From Luzula sylvatica (lineage: Eukaryota > Streptophyta > Magnoliopsida > Poales > Juncaceae): a stretch of 64,000 nucleotides of DNA. The notes below the pieces were generated by a model, which did no database searches, was not told the origin of the DNA, and saw only the letters and a list, made by a program, of their open reading frames with translations. The position numbers and the translations under genes were made by a program. This document shows, piece after piece, positions 1 through 12,517 of the stretch (positions within the stretch are counted from its first letter, which is position 1; every line of letters starts with the position of its first letter). Where the stretch lies: NCBI GenBank assembly GCA_946800325.1, contig OX326956.1, positions 36,661,582 to 36,725,581 on the forward strand, in the 5' to 3' direction.

Positions 1-2262
1 AAGGTTTCAGGAGAAGGTTTCCTTTGTAAAATAAGGTTTCATTTGTGAAGGTAATTTCATTATTAATTTCTTTAATATTATTCATCCTTAATTCATATTA
101 CGAACGAAGTAGTTCATTTTTATTTTATTATTTTACAGTAAAATATTTTAATTTAATGATATATTATTATTTATTTTCAAGGTTATTCCGGATTGATAAT
201 ATTATTTATCAACATGTCGTTCTCTTATTTGAGGGGTTCGAAAGTTAGTCGAGGAGTACATGGTAATGAGTTGGTCAAGGTCATTGTTCAGGTCTTGGTT
301 GAACTTGGACTCGCTGACCCCTATAGGCTCTCGGAGATCATTGCTTGGTTGAAACGGGCAATATATTGGGGTTCGAAAATTCGTGCTCCTCCTACTCGCC
401 ATTTTTCCGGTCCAGCTCGATCTCCTTTCATAAAGAGGACGTGGTAATGCATTGCTATTTTGTACATAATTTGGTGTAATTATGTTGCTCACTATTCACT
501 GGGCGTAGTATTAGTATTTAATGTAATGAAATTTCTTATTATGAAATATATAACACTATGTGTTGATGTAATGATGTAATGAAACGGGCTATATTTCTGT
601 CCGCTAGTTGTATTATCATTTTTTCATGGAAAATATAATGACACTAGTATAAGTATTATTATATTTGATAAAAAAGATCAGTTTTTCGTATTACAATAAA
701 AACATAATTTACATGCTCGACGCGTAGCGCGAGTATTCTGCAACTAGGTGTAATATCATTTTCAACTGGCTATTTATGTCCGAACTCATTGTGTGAGTAG
801 AGTTCAGAAATGAGTAAGGTTGAGAATGGAAACTTGTTCGTATTCTCTCCTATGGTATTCTCAATTATTGCATTTTTTATAGACTAGTCAATGATATCAT
901 TTAGAAAATACACACAAATCTACTTCATTTAGAAACCATTTGTTTAAAGTCTATAAAACCATTTATTTAGAGAACCGTTTTGTTTACAATATATATATTT
1001 TGCATTGCATTTTATTATTTTTTTGGAAACCATTTGTTTACAGTACATATTTCTATTGCGTATATTTGGAAACCATTTGTCATAACACTTTATTTGATAG
1101 TCTCTTAAAATATTATCGTTTAGAAAATATACATAATTCTACTTCATTTAAAACATTTAATACATATATAAATATTTTCTAACAGTGCGATAATATTTTA
1201 TTCTATTAATTCCAAACAACTTATTCTATTAATATTTGAGGGGTTCGAAAGTTAGTTCTAAGGTAAATATTAAGTGAAAAATATTATATTAATTCCAAGC
1301 CATTCATTCTATTAATATTGTACTCGAACAGTATTTTAATCAAACGATATCATTGCAATATTATCTTGTCGATTGACATCTGATCAACTAAGAATCAAAA
1401 TGAGCGAGGAGTTACAATTAAATGTATGAACCTTATAAACAATAACTTTTATAAAAATGTCACGGCCCATATTAAATTTTTATGTGTATGTTCTAGGATA
1501 AATATTAAGTTAAGTGGTATTTTCTTTTTATCTTTTACGGTTTGTAACTCACAATATCTTTTTTTAACATGTAGACAATTTCTTGTCAATTCAGAGACCA
1601 TAGCATGTTTTCTCACATGTAAATATTTTGGACTCACCAAATATGTAAATAATATCTTGTGTATAAAACGTTTTGTAGACATGTATAACCAACATTTAGT
1701 ACGGAAAATTATTTTAGGCACAAAATACCCCCCCCCCCCCTTTCCTTTTTGACATAATATATATACATAGATACGGAGACTTCATAACACCTTTTATCGT
1801 TCCACAAAACAACTAAGAAAAAGAGGGTTTTTGGGATAGGAGGAGAAGGAGGAACTTGGCCAAAGCGAGGGAGAGGAGGATAAGAATCTTGTGTTTTTTC
1901 TCTAGATAAAGGTAACTTTATTGTATCTTTTTTTGAGTTAACTTTGTTGCTTCTTAGTCTAGAATTATTGTTCAAAATAGGAATTGTATATTTTTGTTAT
2001 TTTTGTTCAAATTGAAGTTTTACCTCAATTTAGTCTTAGAAATCATGTTCAAAATGTAAGCGAGAGTAGCGTGACTGCAGCAAGTCGCGTTATCAACCTG
2101 TATCTGAAAACCTTACTCGTGCTAAACGAGAGTAGAGAGATCTCCGTTATATTCCCGAAAATTATCCTCTCATGATATTTTTTTTCCTATATTTTTCTAT
2201 ATTTTTTCAACTTATATGTTTCCATATGTTATATATATTTTACTCATAATGTGTCTCTTTAA
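1..2262. other. AT-rich stretch, no recognisable gene
   Basis: No protein or RNA family is recognised here. A small open frame at 193-447 (about 84 codons, plus strand) has no visible motif. A 20-base motif, ATTTGAGGGGTTCGAAAGTT, occurs near 227 and again near 1235, so some of the sequence is duplicated. A homopolymer of about 12 C lies near 1730. The stretch probably consists of decayed repeat DNA or the 5' flank of the transposon gene that follows. Confidence 0.4.
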
Positions 2263-5200
2263 CAGGTACAGAAAAAGGATGAGCAATCGTAGGTGCATTG
2301 GGCCCACGGTCTTGAGGCGTGTTTTACGAAGTCATAATGGCAACGATAATCTTCTTGCGGGAATTGGCATAAATTCGACGAGGAGCGCGGAAGTCAAGAG
2401 GAACAAAATAGTGCAAGTGGCAAGAAGCGTGGAACTCGTGACGAACAAAATAGTGAATGTCGCGAGGACCGAAGCAGTGAAGGTCACGAGGAACGAGGAA
2501 GACGTGATGAACGGACCGCTTCCGGACGTGGATCTCACGAGTATGGAGAACCAAGGGAATGTCCTAGAGAGCGAGGAGGACCAAGGGAATGTCCTGGGAG
2601 GCAAGGAGGACCAAGAGAATGTCATGGGGGTGATGAGGACCAAGGGAATGTTCTGGGGGGGCAGGAGGAACGAGGAGACCAGCAATTATCCAAACGTCAG
2701 AAGAAAGTACGAGGCAAAGCAGCACTGAGTTCTATCCCGGATAAGCAGGAAGATCACACTGTTTTCCATGTCAAAAACGGACTAGTAAATTTTTTATTTC
2801 CATTAATGTCCTTTCAAAATTTACATGTCGACAATTTTGTTCTGATGTTATTTTAAATTTGCATAGATGTCTTTGAACATTGGACATAAATAAACAAGGG
2901 CGGCCGAATAGAGATATCACGATTTTACGTAGGACCAAAACAGCAAGATGGCCGTCAACCAAATTATTTCACAAGGACACCTTACTTGTGATCCGTTCGG
3001 AATTTTTTGTGAGGATCTTTTTATTTTCTATTATATGCTAAATTGTGAACTTTTAATATGTTCCAATATATTTTTTTTAACAACGTCGTTATCAGTGGGC
3101 CGAAGATGAGGACGAAGTAAGGAGTCAGAATATCCTGGACTTCATCGCGCATAAATGCTACAGAGACAGTTTGTACAAGGAACGAAGAATTGCAGAGACG
3201 ATAGTTCCGAGCAGACCGCAAGCATGGAATAGTTTCGACTACAATTTGACGGCCACAATGGTAGTTCTTCAATTGTGGGGATGCAATGATAAGCACATTA
3301 TTTTGAGAAAATTGGTACAAGCATGGGGGGTCGATCCAACATGGTTGCGGCAATCGGAACGGAACACCGTGAATAGATTGTCAGGTGACAGTCGATGTCA
3401 TAACGCTGGCGGCTCTATCGGCACATTACTTCGATCGAGAAGACATGTATGTTTACGATACTCTTTTGATAAGTACATTATGTAAAAGCGTTCATATTTA
3501 ATTTGTTTTGTGTAGATGAAAATACATGGTAGAGAAGCAACATTCATAGAAATTCTCGACCAAACAAAGAAGAAGTATGACGGGACATATATCGATAGCA
3601 TAGCGCCGGGTGTTCGGGTATGTTTTCCTAAATTTGGGAAAAATAACTAAAATGCCCTTTTCTCTCATTATATGAGGTTATTTGGGTAAAATTAGAAGAT
3701 TTGATAAATTTACTGTAATGCCTTTTCTTTGTTTTGTTTTGACCAAATTTTGAATTTGTGTTTGTCATGCATGCAGGATCGATATAGTTCCATAATGTCA
3801 GAACGATACGGCGACAATTGGCAAGAAGAGCACGGTGATGATCCGTCGGTGTGGAACGAGGCATATGGTAAGCCCAATCATGGAACGTTGTACCTCATTG
3901 GAACCCTCATGGACAAGAGTAAGTACAACCCCACAGACGTCGAAGTGCAACCACCACAATATCTACTCCCTCTCCCCCAACATACATCCAAGAACGTGTA
4001 TCTAGACTTGAAACGGAAATGGAGTGTATGAAGGACCAACTCCAACAATTGATAGCCCATGTACAAACATCGCAAATGCAAATGCAGATGTTGAATTATA
4101 ATGCTTTGTCATTGCAGCAGCAGCAGTTCGTCCTGTAAACGTCGCAACAGCCGCTTCACGCCAACGGCGCAGCGGCCCTTCTTGCAAATGCGGCAGCAGT
4201 CCTGCTTGCAAGCACCGCATCATGCCTTCTTGCAAACACCGAAGCAGGCCAGCTTCATGCAAGCGCAACAACAGTTCATTCCGTCCCGAACTGTTGTACC
4301 AAACCAGATGTTCGCACCAACGTCCAATCCGGGTTCGGATTGTGGACGGATAATGACAAGCATTCAAGGGACACCGACCAAACGATCCAGTCAAAGCACG
4401 CCGCCAACACGAAGGGGTCATACGGTTCGTACAATTTTGTTTTTCTCATTTTAGGGTTTAAGTGCTTATATAGTTTAAGAGTATTCAATGGTTTTTACGT
4501 TTGTAGGGTTTTAGGTATCTCGGATTTTAGGGTGTTAAGTTTTAGGGTTTACGATATCGGATTTTTAGGGTTTTAGGAATTTCATAGTTTCTAGGTCTTA
4601 GGCCAGTTGAAGGTTTTTAGGTTTCTTTTGAGTTTTGTGGTTAGGGTTTAAGATAAGTTTTTGGGATTTTTTTAGTGTAATTTTCCGTTTTCGAGAACAA
4701 ATTACGTTACATTTGTAGACGACGCAATCAGCAGTCAACCAAAGCATTCCGCCTCGAATTGGTGATTCGGTTCATAATTTATATTTTTAATTTTTACAAT
4801 TTTATGACTCGTACATTTTTGCATTATTTTAATCCATTTATTTTTTGTTAACATGAAGCCAAATAATGTGACGATGGCAAATTACAGCACGCCGCCACAC
4901 TTGCATGCATCGCTTCAAATGGTTAGTTCATTTCTCTTAATGAATTTGTCTTTGTGGGGTATTTTTCATTTTATGGTTTGGAAAGGGAATTTATTCACTT
5001 AAGACGGATACATTTAGCAAATCTGGACAGAGGGTATTTTTGATTTTTCAGGTTTGAGTCATTTATTTTTAGGATTGGCATTTTAGTCATTGCAGGGTTT
5101 GCAACTGGCAGTTAGGGTTCTGGAAGGGTATTTTAGTCATTTTAGTTTATTTTGATACAAACCCTAATAACACATATACTCTAATATGTAGTTCGGTGGG

Positions 5201-5293
5201 ATTGGACGGAACATGAACTCGAAAAGTCTTTTTGGCGGGAGCGTGCCGAAGCCTTTCTTCGACAAAAATGATGTAATGCGTCTGATCGGTTAG
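2263..5293 (+). pseudogene. Ptta/En-Spm (transposase_24-like) transposon gene, probably decayed
   Basis: Several GT-AG exons can be chained. Exon 3096-3446 is one open frame of 117 codons starting WAEDEDEV. It joins 3516-3617 (34 codons, with GREATFIEILDQ) and then 3777 onward (DRYSSIMSERYGDNW, then WNEAYGKPNHG). Spacing of the RNxxNR, GxS, GREAT, QT and GKPN.G elements resembles the plant transposase family usually called Ptta/En-Spm (PF03004). A coiled-coil-like end (ERVSRLETEMECMKDQL) lies one frame away after about 3945, which implies a frameshift or a missed splice. Small exons may follow near 4718 and 4855, and a last exon at 5192-5293 ends in TAG. An Arg/Glu/Gly-rich first exon lies at about 2263-2730. 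No catalytic transposase ORF of the same element is visible. The family call is by eye. The gene is read as broken, but an intact multi-exon gene cannot be excluded. Confidence 0.5.
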
Positions 5294-6415
5294 TTGGGCT
5301 TAAGTCAGATTTGTGAGAGTATTTCTTTTGTTTTGTGATGGAGTGTATTATATGTGTTTTGCGAGTATGTTGTTTTGGCAAATGTTTGGATGATTAACAA
5401 TGTCGGATATTTTGAGAATGAAAATAATTTAGAATTTTGGAATTTAATTACCGAGTATTTAATTTATTTACTGAATTTTAAATTTAAGTACGGATTATTT
5501 AATTTATTTACTGATTATTTAATTTCGGATGGCAATAAAATAATGGGTGTATTCGCTACGGCAGTCCAAAATCATTAGATACAACCTCTTGTACCGTAGC
5601 TAAGAGAAGTGTTGGCGACGGGAATAGCCTCGAAGCAACAAGCACCATACGCGAAGATAGAGTTTCGTATCTGATGGACCCGTCGCAAGTAAGTATGCTG
5701 GCCATATGCATGTCACCAATAACACCTTTAGACACGTGATGTTAGCTGCAAGTTGGTTGCGACGAGATAGAGTCGCCAATATAGTTATGCGAAGCCAGCA
5801 CGTGTGTTAGATACGTAAATATGTGAAGCTAACATCAAGTTTTGTTGTAGTGCTTGGACTCGAAAACTCTTTTTGACGAGAGCATGTCGAACCCCTTCTT
5901 GGACGACAATGATGTAACGCGTCTCGGTTAGTAGGGCTTATGTCAGATTTGTGAGAGTATTTCTTTTATTTTGTGATGGAATGTATATGTGTGTTGCAAG
6001 TATGTTGTCTCGGCAAATGTTTGGATGATTAAAAATGTCAGATATTTTGATAATGAAGATAATTACTGATTATTTAATTTATTTACTTATTTTTAAATTT
6101 AATTACTAATTATTTAATATATTTACTGATTTTTAAATTTAATTACTGATTATTTAATTTCCGATGGCAATAAAATAATTGTTGTATTCGCTACGGCTGC
6201 CCAAAATCATTAGATACAACCTCTTGTACCGTAGCTAAGAGAAGTGTTGGCGACGGGAATAGCCTCGAAGCAACTAGCACCATTCACGACGATAGAATTT
6301 CATATCTAATGGACCCGTCACTAGTAAATATGTTGGCTACAAACAAGTCGTCAGTAACACCTTTAGACACGCAATGTCAAGCTAACATCGCGTTTTTTTT
6401 GTAGTGTTTGCAGGT
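5192..6415. repeat. Tandem duplication of the transposon gene's last exon and 3' flank
   Basis: The block 5192 to about 5850 (last exon, the 'AATTTATTTACTGA' AT tract, and the segment with TTAGATACAACCTCTTGTAC) is repeated at about 5851-6415 with roughly 85-90% identity by eye. The duplicated exon at about 5852-5932 keeps an open frame and a TAG stop but differs at many residues. Confidence 0.75.
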
Positions 6416-6565
6416 ATGCAGATTTGAATTTAGATAAAACGTAAACAAGATTTACGATTTAAAAAGAGGGTGTCCGGGAAACTAACTCCTTATATGTTTG
6501 ATTTGAATTTGTCTAAAACGTAAGCCGGGCTTACGATTTTAGAGAGGGTCTCTGGGAGACCAACT

Positions 6566-6940
6566 TTATGTAGGTATCCGGGCCGTCGAGGCTCATTTTT
6601 TCAGATAGCAATTTTGTGAGCAAAATGTTATGTGCCACGCGCTTCATCTAGTATGTTATATGTATGTTGTGTTTGGTGTTGTGTGACACTTTATGTAGGT
6701 ATTCGGGCCGTCGAGGCTCATCTTTTGGGATACCAATTTTGGGAGCAAAATGTTATGCGCCACGCGCTTCATCCGGTATGTTATATGTATGTTATGTTTG
6801 GTGTTGCGTGAAACTCTATGTAGGTATCCGGGTCATCGAGGTACAAATGTTGGAATAGCAGTTTCGGTAGCAAAATGGTTTGTTAGTATCCCGCGGTTTC
6901 GCATGTATGTTTTGTGTATGTTATGATTGAAGGTAAGTGA
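6566..6940. repeat. Three tandem copies of a ~125-bp unit
   Basis: TAGGTATYCGGG recurs at 6571, 6696 and 6821, so the period is 125 bp. Copies 1 and 2 are close (shared ATGTTATGYGCCACGCGCTTC). Copy 3 is diverged. No gene is seen. Confidence 0.8.
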
Positions 6941-7040
6941 TTTTGATTTCTAAATTTGGAGCAAGTACTTTGAGGAGTATTTCTGAATACTTATGATTTC
7001 TAAAATCGATTGATTTTACATATATATATTCAATCGTATA

Positions 7041-8790
7041 TTTCTGAATTATTTGAAATTAATGATCGTGTTCATCGGATAATTAACTATATTTTAATAA
7101 ATTCAATCGTATATTATGTTAAATTTAATCATACATTTTGCTAAATTCAATCATATATATTGCTGAATTATATGAAATTAATGATCGTATTCATCGGATA
7201 ATTAACTATATTTTAGTAAATTCAATCGTATATTATGTTAAATTTAATCGTATATTTTGCCTAATTCAAAAAATATATTTTGCTAATTATATGAAATTAA
7301 TGATCGTGTTCATCGGATAATTAACTATATTTTAGTAAATTCAATCATATATTCTATTAAACTTAATCGTATATTTTGCTAAATTCAATAATTTATTTTG
7401 CTGAATTATATGAAATTAATGATCATACTCATCAGATAATTAACTATATTTTAGTAAATACAATCGTATATTCTGTTAAATTTAATCGTATATTTTGCTA
7501 AATTCAATAATATATTTTGCTGATTATATGAAATTAATGATCGTGTTCATCGTATAATTAACTATACTTTAGTAAATTCAATCATATATTATGTTAAATT
7601 TAATCGTATATTTTGCTAAATTCAATAATATATTTTGCAGAATTATATGAAATTAATGATCATACTCATCAGATAATTAACTATATTTTAGTAAATTCAA
7701 TCGTATATTCTGTGAAATTTAATCATATATTTTGCTAAATTCAATAATATATTTTGCTGATTATATGAAATTAATGATCGTGTTCATCGGATAATTAACT
7801 ATAATTTAGTAAATTCAATCGTATATTTTGTTAAATTTAATCGTTGGTTTTGCTAAATTCATTAATATATTTTGCTGAATTATTTGAAATTAATGATCGT
7901 GTTCATCGGATAATTAATTATATTTTAATAAATTCAATCGTATATTCTGTTAAATTTAATCATACATTTTGCTAAATTCAATCATATATTTTGCTGAATT
8001 ATATGATATTAATGATCGTATGCATCGGATAATTAACTATATTTTAGTAAATTCAATGGTATATTATGTTAAATTTAATCGTATATTTTTCCTAATTCAA
8101 TAATATATTTTGCTGATTATATGAAATTAATGATCGTGTTCATCGGATAATTAACTATATTTTAGTAAATTCAATCATATATTCTATTAAACTTAATCGT
8201 ATGTTTTGCTAAATTCAATAATATATTTTGCTGAATTATATGAAATTAATGATCATACTCATCAGATAATTAACTATATTTTAGTAAATACAATCATATA
8301 TTCTGTTAAATTTAATCGTATATTTTGCTAAATTCAATAATATTTTTTGCTGATTATATGAAATTAATGATCATGTTCATCGGATAATTAACTATACTTT
8401 AGTAAATTCAATCATATATTCTGTTAAATTTAATCGTATATTCTGCTAATTTCATAAATATATTTTGCTGAATTATATGAAATTAATGATCATACTCATC
8501 AGATAATTAACTATATTTTAGTAAATTCAATCGTATATTCTGTTAAATTTAATCATATATTTTGCTAAATTCAATAATATATTTTGATGATTATATGAAA
8601 TTAATGATCGTGTCCATCGGATAATTAACTATATTTTAGTAAATTCAATCGTATATTCTGTTAAATTCAATCGTATATTATGTTAAATTTAATCGTATAT
8701 TTTGCTAAATTCAATAATATATTTTGCTAAATTATTTAAAATTAATGATCATGTTCATCGGATAATTAAATATATTTTAGTAAATGTCGA
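7041..8790. repeat. 119-bp AT-rich minisatellite with an 830-bp higher-order repeat
   Basis: Fifteen copies of a 118-119 bp unit are anchored by AATGATCRT at 7061, 7180, 7299, 7418, 7536, 7655, 7773, 7891, 8010, 8129, 8248, 8366, 8485, 8603 and 8743. Each unit contains three or four shorter ~20-bp subunits of the type TATATTTTGCTAAATTCAA. Variant anchors (GTGTTCATCGG versus CATACTCATCAG) recur so that unit n matches unit n+7, always 830 bp apart. The same unit reappears at 18.2-19.15 kb and 20.2-20.46 kb. Confidence 0.9.
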
Positions 8791-9164
8791 ATTTTTGTTA
8801 AAAAATTACAAATGAGAGCATACACCAACATGGTCGCCAGCTTCGTAAATGTCAAAAAAAGGAAACAAATTCGATACTATTAAATTCAAATTCGACGACA
8901 TGAGTTACTGAATTATATGAATTATATGAATTTAATGATAATGTTCAATTTAATCACATATTTTTAAAGAGGATATAAATGGGAGAGTAGATAAAAGGAG
9001 CATCAGCCGTTTAAAATTTCTTGGAAATAAATGATTGGAATTAACATTTGGCAATATTATTTTTCCTTTAAGAAATTAAATTGAAATTATGAATTGGACC
9101 TAAAATTAAGCTGTTACAAAATGCAACAAATGAATACAAATAAAGGAAATGATTTCTTGAATTT
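8791..9164. other. AT-rich link, no gene seen
   Basis: Unique-looking AT-rich sequence between the minisatellite and the PRMT6-like fragment. No ORF, repeat or RNA motif is recognised. Confidence 0.4.
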
Positions 9165-9581
9165 TCACAAACCAAATCCTTCCGGACTAAATAATCGATA
9201 CCTAGTGATTTCGATGGACACATCAATACCTCTACTCAAATCCCTAACAATACTAATCCTAGCCCTAATTTTCGCAACTGGAGATTCTTCCGTGCCCAAC
9301 AAACCATTTGAAATGACCGATTTTCCCTTCTCGCTACACATTGCAATCGGTTCTTTAAAGGTCAAGATCATCTGTGCCCAGTGAGTTTGGGGGTTATATG
9401 GCGAGGTAGACAGATTCGTAGGGTTCTCTTTGCAAAATCTAGATGTGAACCCTGTTTCAAACCAGAGAACTATGCTGTGGCACCACTCTGCGCGGCCTAC
9501 TGCGTGGCTGGGTATTAGTTTCAATTCGACCGTCGCGGTGAAATCCATCTGGTCTTGTTTCATGGTCACAAGGTCAAATCC
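9165..9581 (-). pseudogene. Captured 3' exon of a PRMT6-like protein arginine methyltransferase
   Basis: The minus-strand frame from a splice acceptor (TTATGCAG, exon starting about 9581) runs to a stop at 9165 and reads FDLVTMKQDQMDF, then WFETGFTSRFCKE, then LSTSPYNPQTHWAQ and LTFKEPIA. This is the beta-barrel C-terminal region of plant PRMT6-type class I arginine methyltransferases, which methylate arginines in histones and RNA-binding proteins using S-adenosylmethionine. The N-terminal Rossmann fold with its SAM-binding motifs is absent; only the terminal exon is recognisable. It lies between a minisatellite and a repeat terminus shared with the 16.66-21.9 kb element. It is therefore read as a transduplicated gene fragment and not a functional methyltransferase. 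The open frame with no stop suggests recent capture or weak constraint. Confidence 0.7.
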
Positions 9582-10600
9582 CTGCATAAATAAATAAATA
9601 GATAATAATACATAAAAATTAAAATCGGGTGAATATACTATTTTCATTAAGTAATAATTGCATGGAGAAGAACCGAGTCGGTAACAATAATCTGTTTTAT
9701 CACAAACCAAAATGCAATGTGTATTAATTTTTTTCAACAAATTGATGGATTCCTTCCGGACTAAATAATAATCTGTTTTATCACAAACCAAAATAGTCTC
9801 AATTATCGCCAATCAATCTTAACTAACCACTATTTAACTCCAATTTAATAAAATCTTAATTGACTAAATTGGCCAATCGATGTTAGTTAAGCACTATTGA
9901 ACAATTATCACCAATCAATCAATCTTAATCAACAATTTTAATCCCTATTTGACCAAATTGTGGACAATAAAACCCTAATTCTGACTCAATTTGCAAATAT
10001 AAACCCCAATTCAGCCTAATAATTCGTTTCATTTTAAGAATTAGTAAAACTGACTAACCACAACGTGAATTGACGAGAAAAACAAAAGAAATTTCTGGAT
10101 GAAACTAAAGAAATTAACTGACTAACCGCATTTCGCAGATATCGACGATATTGAAGGGAGTTAGTCCGGAAGGAATCCATTAATTTCGTGTCAAAATAGA
10201 ACACAAGGAGAGTCTTCAAGATCTCGCCGGAAGAAAAGACGGCGACGCCATCCTTTACTGTCAAGAATCGATCGAGAATGGATCGAGAGATATAGTCGTC
10301 GCCGGAGAAGAAATACGTAAACTGTCAAGAATCGATAGAGAATGGATCGAGAGATCTAGTCGACGCCATCCTTCACAAGCACCCTCGTGGTTTCATCGCG
10401 CGGAGAGTGAAGGGGTTATGGCACGGGCGCGAGAGAGGGAATGGCCGCTGGAGAAGAGATAATAATTACAAAAACAACCCTCTTTTTATTTTAATCTAAC
10501 CGTCTGTTAATAATTACGATCAGGTCCCTCCGACTCTACATATATTTATCTTAGATCCTTGGATTCGTTTTGTGGATTCTTTTTGTGGATTCTAGTTAGC

Positions 10601-10665
<65 letters not shown>

Positions 10666-10669
10666 TATA

Positions 10670-11208
10670 GGGCTAGGCTCAATGGCCAACACCTTTACTT
10701 GACCAACATTGGCCAACAACGATTATTTTTCAAAATATATAAATGAAAATTAAATCTTAACCATATAGATGTGATCTATATCATCTAGATAGGTTGTAAA
10801 ATAAATTTTGTATCATTTGAATTTTTTATCTAACAAAACAAATAACAAATTTTCACAACCGTCCATTTCGGTAAAGTTTTAGATTTCCATGAAGAAAAAC
10901 TCGAAACATAGTAAAATTTTATCATAACCCTATCTATATAACTTAAATGAAATCCAATGCAAAAAATTCGAATTTTAAAATTTATTTCATGATGAATCAT
11001 GTCATAAATGTTATTGACCGTTAATATTTTTACGTATCATGATGAATATGATAGATTTTTTTATTTTTCATAAAATTGAATCTATAATATTCTCAAATGA
11101 TATTGATTACATCGATACGGTTCAAATTTAATTTTCATTCATAGATTGTGAGCAATAATCATTGTTGGCCGCATTGGCCAAACAAGGATGTTGGCCATTG
11201 AGTCTAGC

Positions 11209-11210
<2 letters not shown>
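10670..11210. mobile_element. MITE family A, copy 1 (541 bp, inserted in TA repeats)
   Basis: The ends are inverted: GGGCTAGGCTCAATGGCCAAC at the left and GTTGGCCATTGAGTCTAGCCC (read on the plus strand) at the right. The body is AT-rich and has no ORF. The flanks are TA repeats on both sides, as described for (TA)n-targeting MITEs such as rice Micron elements. Two further copies form the foldback at 14539-16619. Confidence 0.85.
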
Positions 11211-11247
<37 letters not shown>

Positions 11248-11250
<3 letters not shown>

Positions 11251-11453
11251 GGAGGCTAAACTACTTAATTAAGTACCAGCATTTTGGTACTTAATGATTT
11301 TTCACCATTGGATTTGCATTGGGATTTGTGTTTTTCCATGATGATCATGAAAGTTTGTGCACATCATTAAATGCACAAATCTCAACGCAAATCCAATGGT
11401 GAAAAAGCATTAAGTACCAAAATGTTGGTACTTAATTAAGTAGTTTAGCCTCC

Positions 11454-11456
<3 letters not shown>
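11248..11456. mobile_element. MITE family B, copy 1 (209-bp near-perfect foldback)
   Basis: GAGGGAGGCTAAACTACTTA at the left is the reverse complement of the right end TAAGTAGTTTAGCCTCCCTC. Internal sequence (AAGTACCA, TTGGATTTGCATTG, CATGATGATCATG) is also palindromic, so nearly the whole element can fold. It is flanked by TA repeats. Copy 2 is at 14312-14520. Confidence 0.9.
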
Positions 11457-11542
<86 letters not shown>

Positions 11543-11554
11543 CTTGTATGATCA

Positions 11555-12517
11555 TGAAGAAATTACAGTTTTGGATCAACGATAAAAATATACATATAAG
11601 GACAAACGAGCGTACGCGTTCGTTGGAATTAATATGTGCATAATAAGATTATGAAAATATCAGTTCCAGAAGATAATCCGTTGTGATGGAAGCTAGGCTC
11701 CGTCACAACGGAAGGTTATGAGGTTGTTAATAATGTCATTATTAGTGAACAAAAGTTCCAGATAATATTCCGTTGTGACGGGAGCTAGGCTCCATCACAA
11801 CGAAAGGCTACGAATATATTTCACTGTGAGACAGAAGAGGTTCCGTCATGATGGAAGCTTAGCTCTGTCATGACGGAAGGTTCCCATGAATTATGTTTAA
11901 GTATATAATATGATATACACCCTTTATATGTCCCTATCCTATTAAGTATAAATAGGATGTTTCTCTCTACTCCAACTAATCCCATTTTGTGAAATTATTC
12001 TAACACTTGTTGAAAGAGTGCAAAGAAAGAGAGAAAAGAGAAAAGAGAAGAAAATCGTTTTCTCCACTAGAGAATGTAATCAACGACTCAAGCAAGTTCA
12101 CAAATGTTTCGTCTAGGCAGTTACATATGTGACCGAGAGAGTACAACTCACAGTAGATACGCGTTGAGGAGTTCACACTTGTGACTCTTCGTTTGTTATC
12201 AAACCGGAGGAGTAAATCAACAAGAATGGTTGTCGAAGCATGTTGGCGTGGGACACACGAAGACAACCGAAGTCGTGTCAAGACGGTGGGAGACGTGTTG
12301 GCTTGGGACGCACGACTAGGTCGCCGGCGCGAAGGCACGAAGGAAAGGCTAAGAAGAAGAAAGCGATCAACCCTTTAAACGTGATCAATTTCATGTGGTA
12401 TGTTTCTATCCTTTTATCGCATCAGCGCTCGGAAAGATGACGTGACCCTGGGATTTAGAGAAGGACACCGCGTCTCCTATTCCGCTGTGCAAGGATACGG
12501 TGCCCCGATTCCCATCA
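11555..12517 (+). mobile_element. Solo LTR, family C, copy 1
   Basis: The segment starts TGAAGAAATTACAG and ends CCCATCA, and is flanked by a perfect 5-bp duplication GATCA (11550-11554 and 12518-12522). It aligns along its length to the reverse complement of 19157-20202, including GATCAACG, TGGGACRCACGA, GACGGTGGGAGACGTGT and GCGATCAACCC. There is no internal retrotransposon coding next to it. It contains three imperfect hairpins (11678-11711, 11770-11802, 11841-11878) and a plausible transcribed region after about 11995. This fits a solo LTR left by recombination between the LTRs. Confidence 0.8.

Larger units (their letters stand above)
7020..10602. mobile_element. Pack-type element carrying the PRMT6 fragment (left end not found)
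   Basis: The right terminus (10545-10602) has three GGATTC/GGATTCT repeats ending in TTCTAGTTAGCA before a (TA)n tract. It matches, inverted, the left end of the 16.66-21.9 kb element (GCTATGGAGAATCC, then AAAGAATCC repeats). Both elements contain the 119-bp minisatellite and gene-derived fragments. A promoter-like GC-richer segment at about 10130-10460 contains a 64-bp tandem duplication (10258 and 10322). The left boundary is arbitrary. Confidence 0.4.
10603..11533. repeat. (TA)n microsatellite block interrupted by two foldback elements
   Basis: (AT)n runs at about 10603-10669, 11211-11247 and 11457-11533 flank and separate two palindromic elements. The runs read as one original TA array into which both elements inserted. 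Confidence 0.85.

Noticed and set aside
193..447. 84-codon ORF
   Set aside because: No motif, no splice or promoter context, and part of it is a duplicated repeat motif.
716..748. Possible Helitron 3' end (CTCGACGCGTAGCGCGAG then CTAG)
   Set aside because: The stem is weak and the base after CTAG is G, not T; no second copy or flank evidence.
4002..4454. ORFs on both strands around 4.0-4.45 kb
   Set aside because: They arise from a GCA/CAG-rich (Ala/Gln) stretch at the end of the transposon gene; the opposite-strand frames are shadows.
7041..8790. CRISPR-like direct repeats
   Set aside because: Units are contiguous with no unique spacers, in a plant nuclear context; this is a minisatellite.
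12000..12440. Arg-rich ORFs
   Set aside because: Body of the solo LTR at 11555-12517; homologous to the other LTR, not to a gene.
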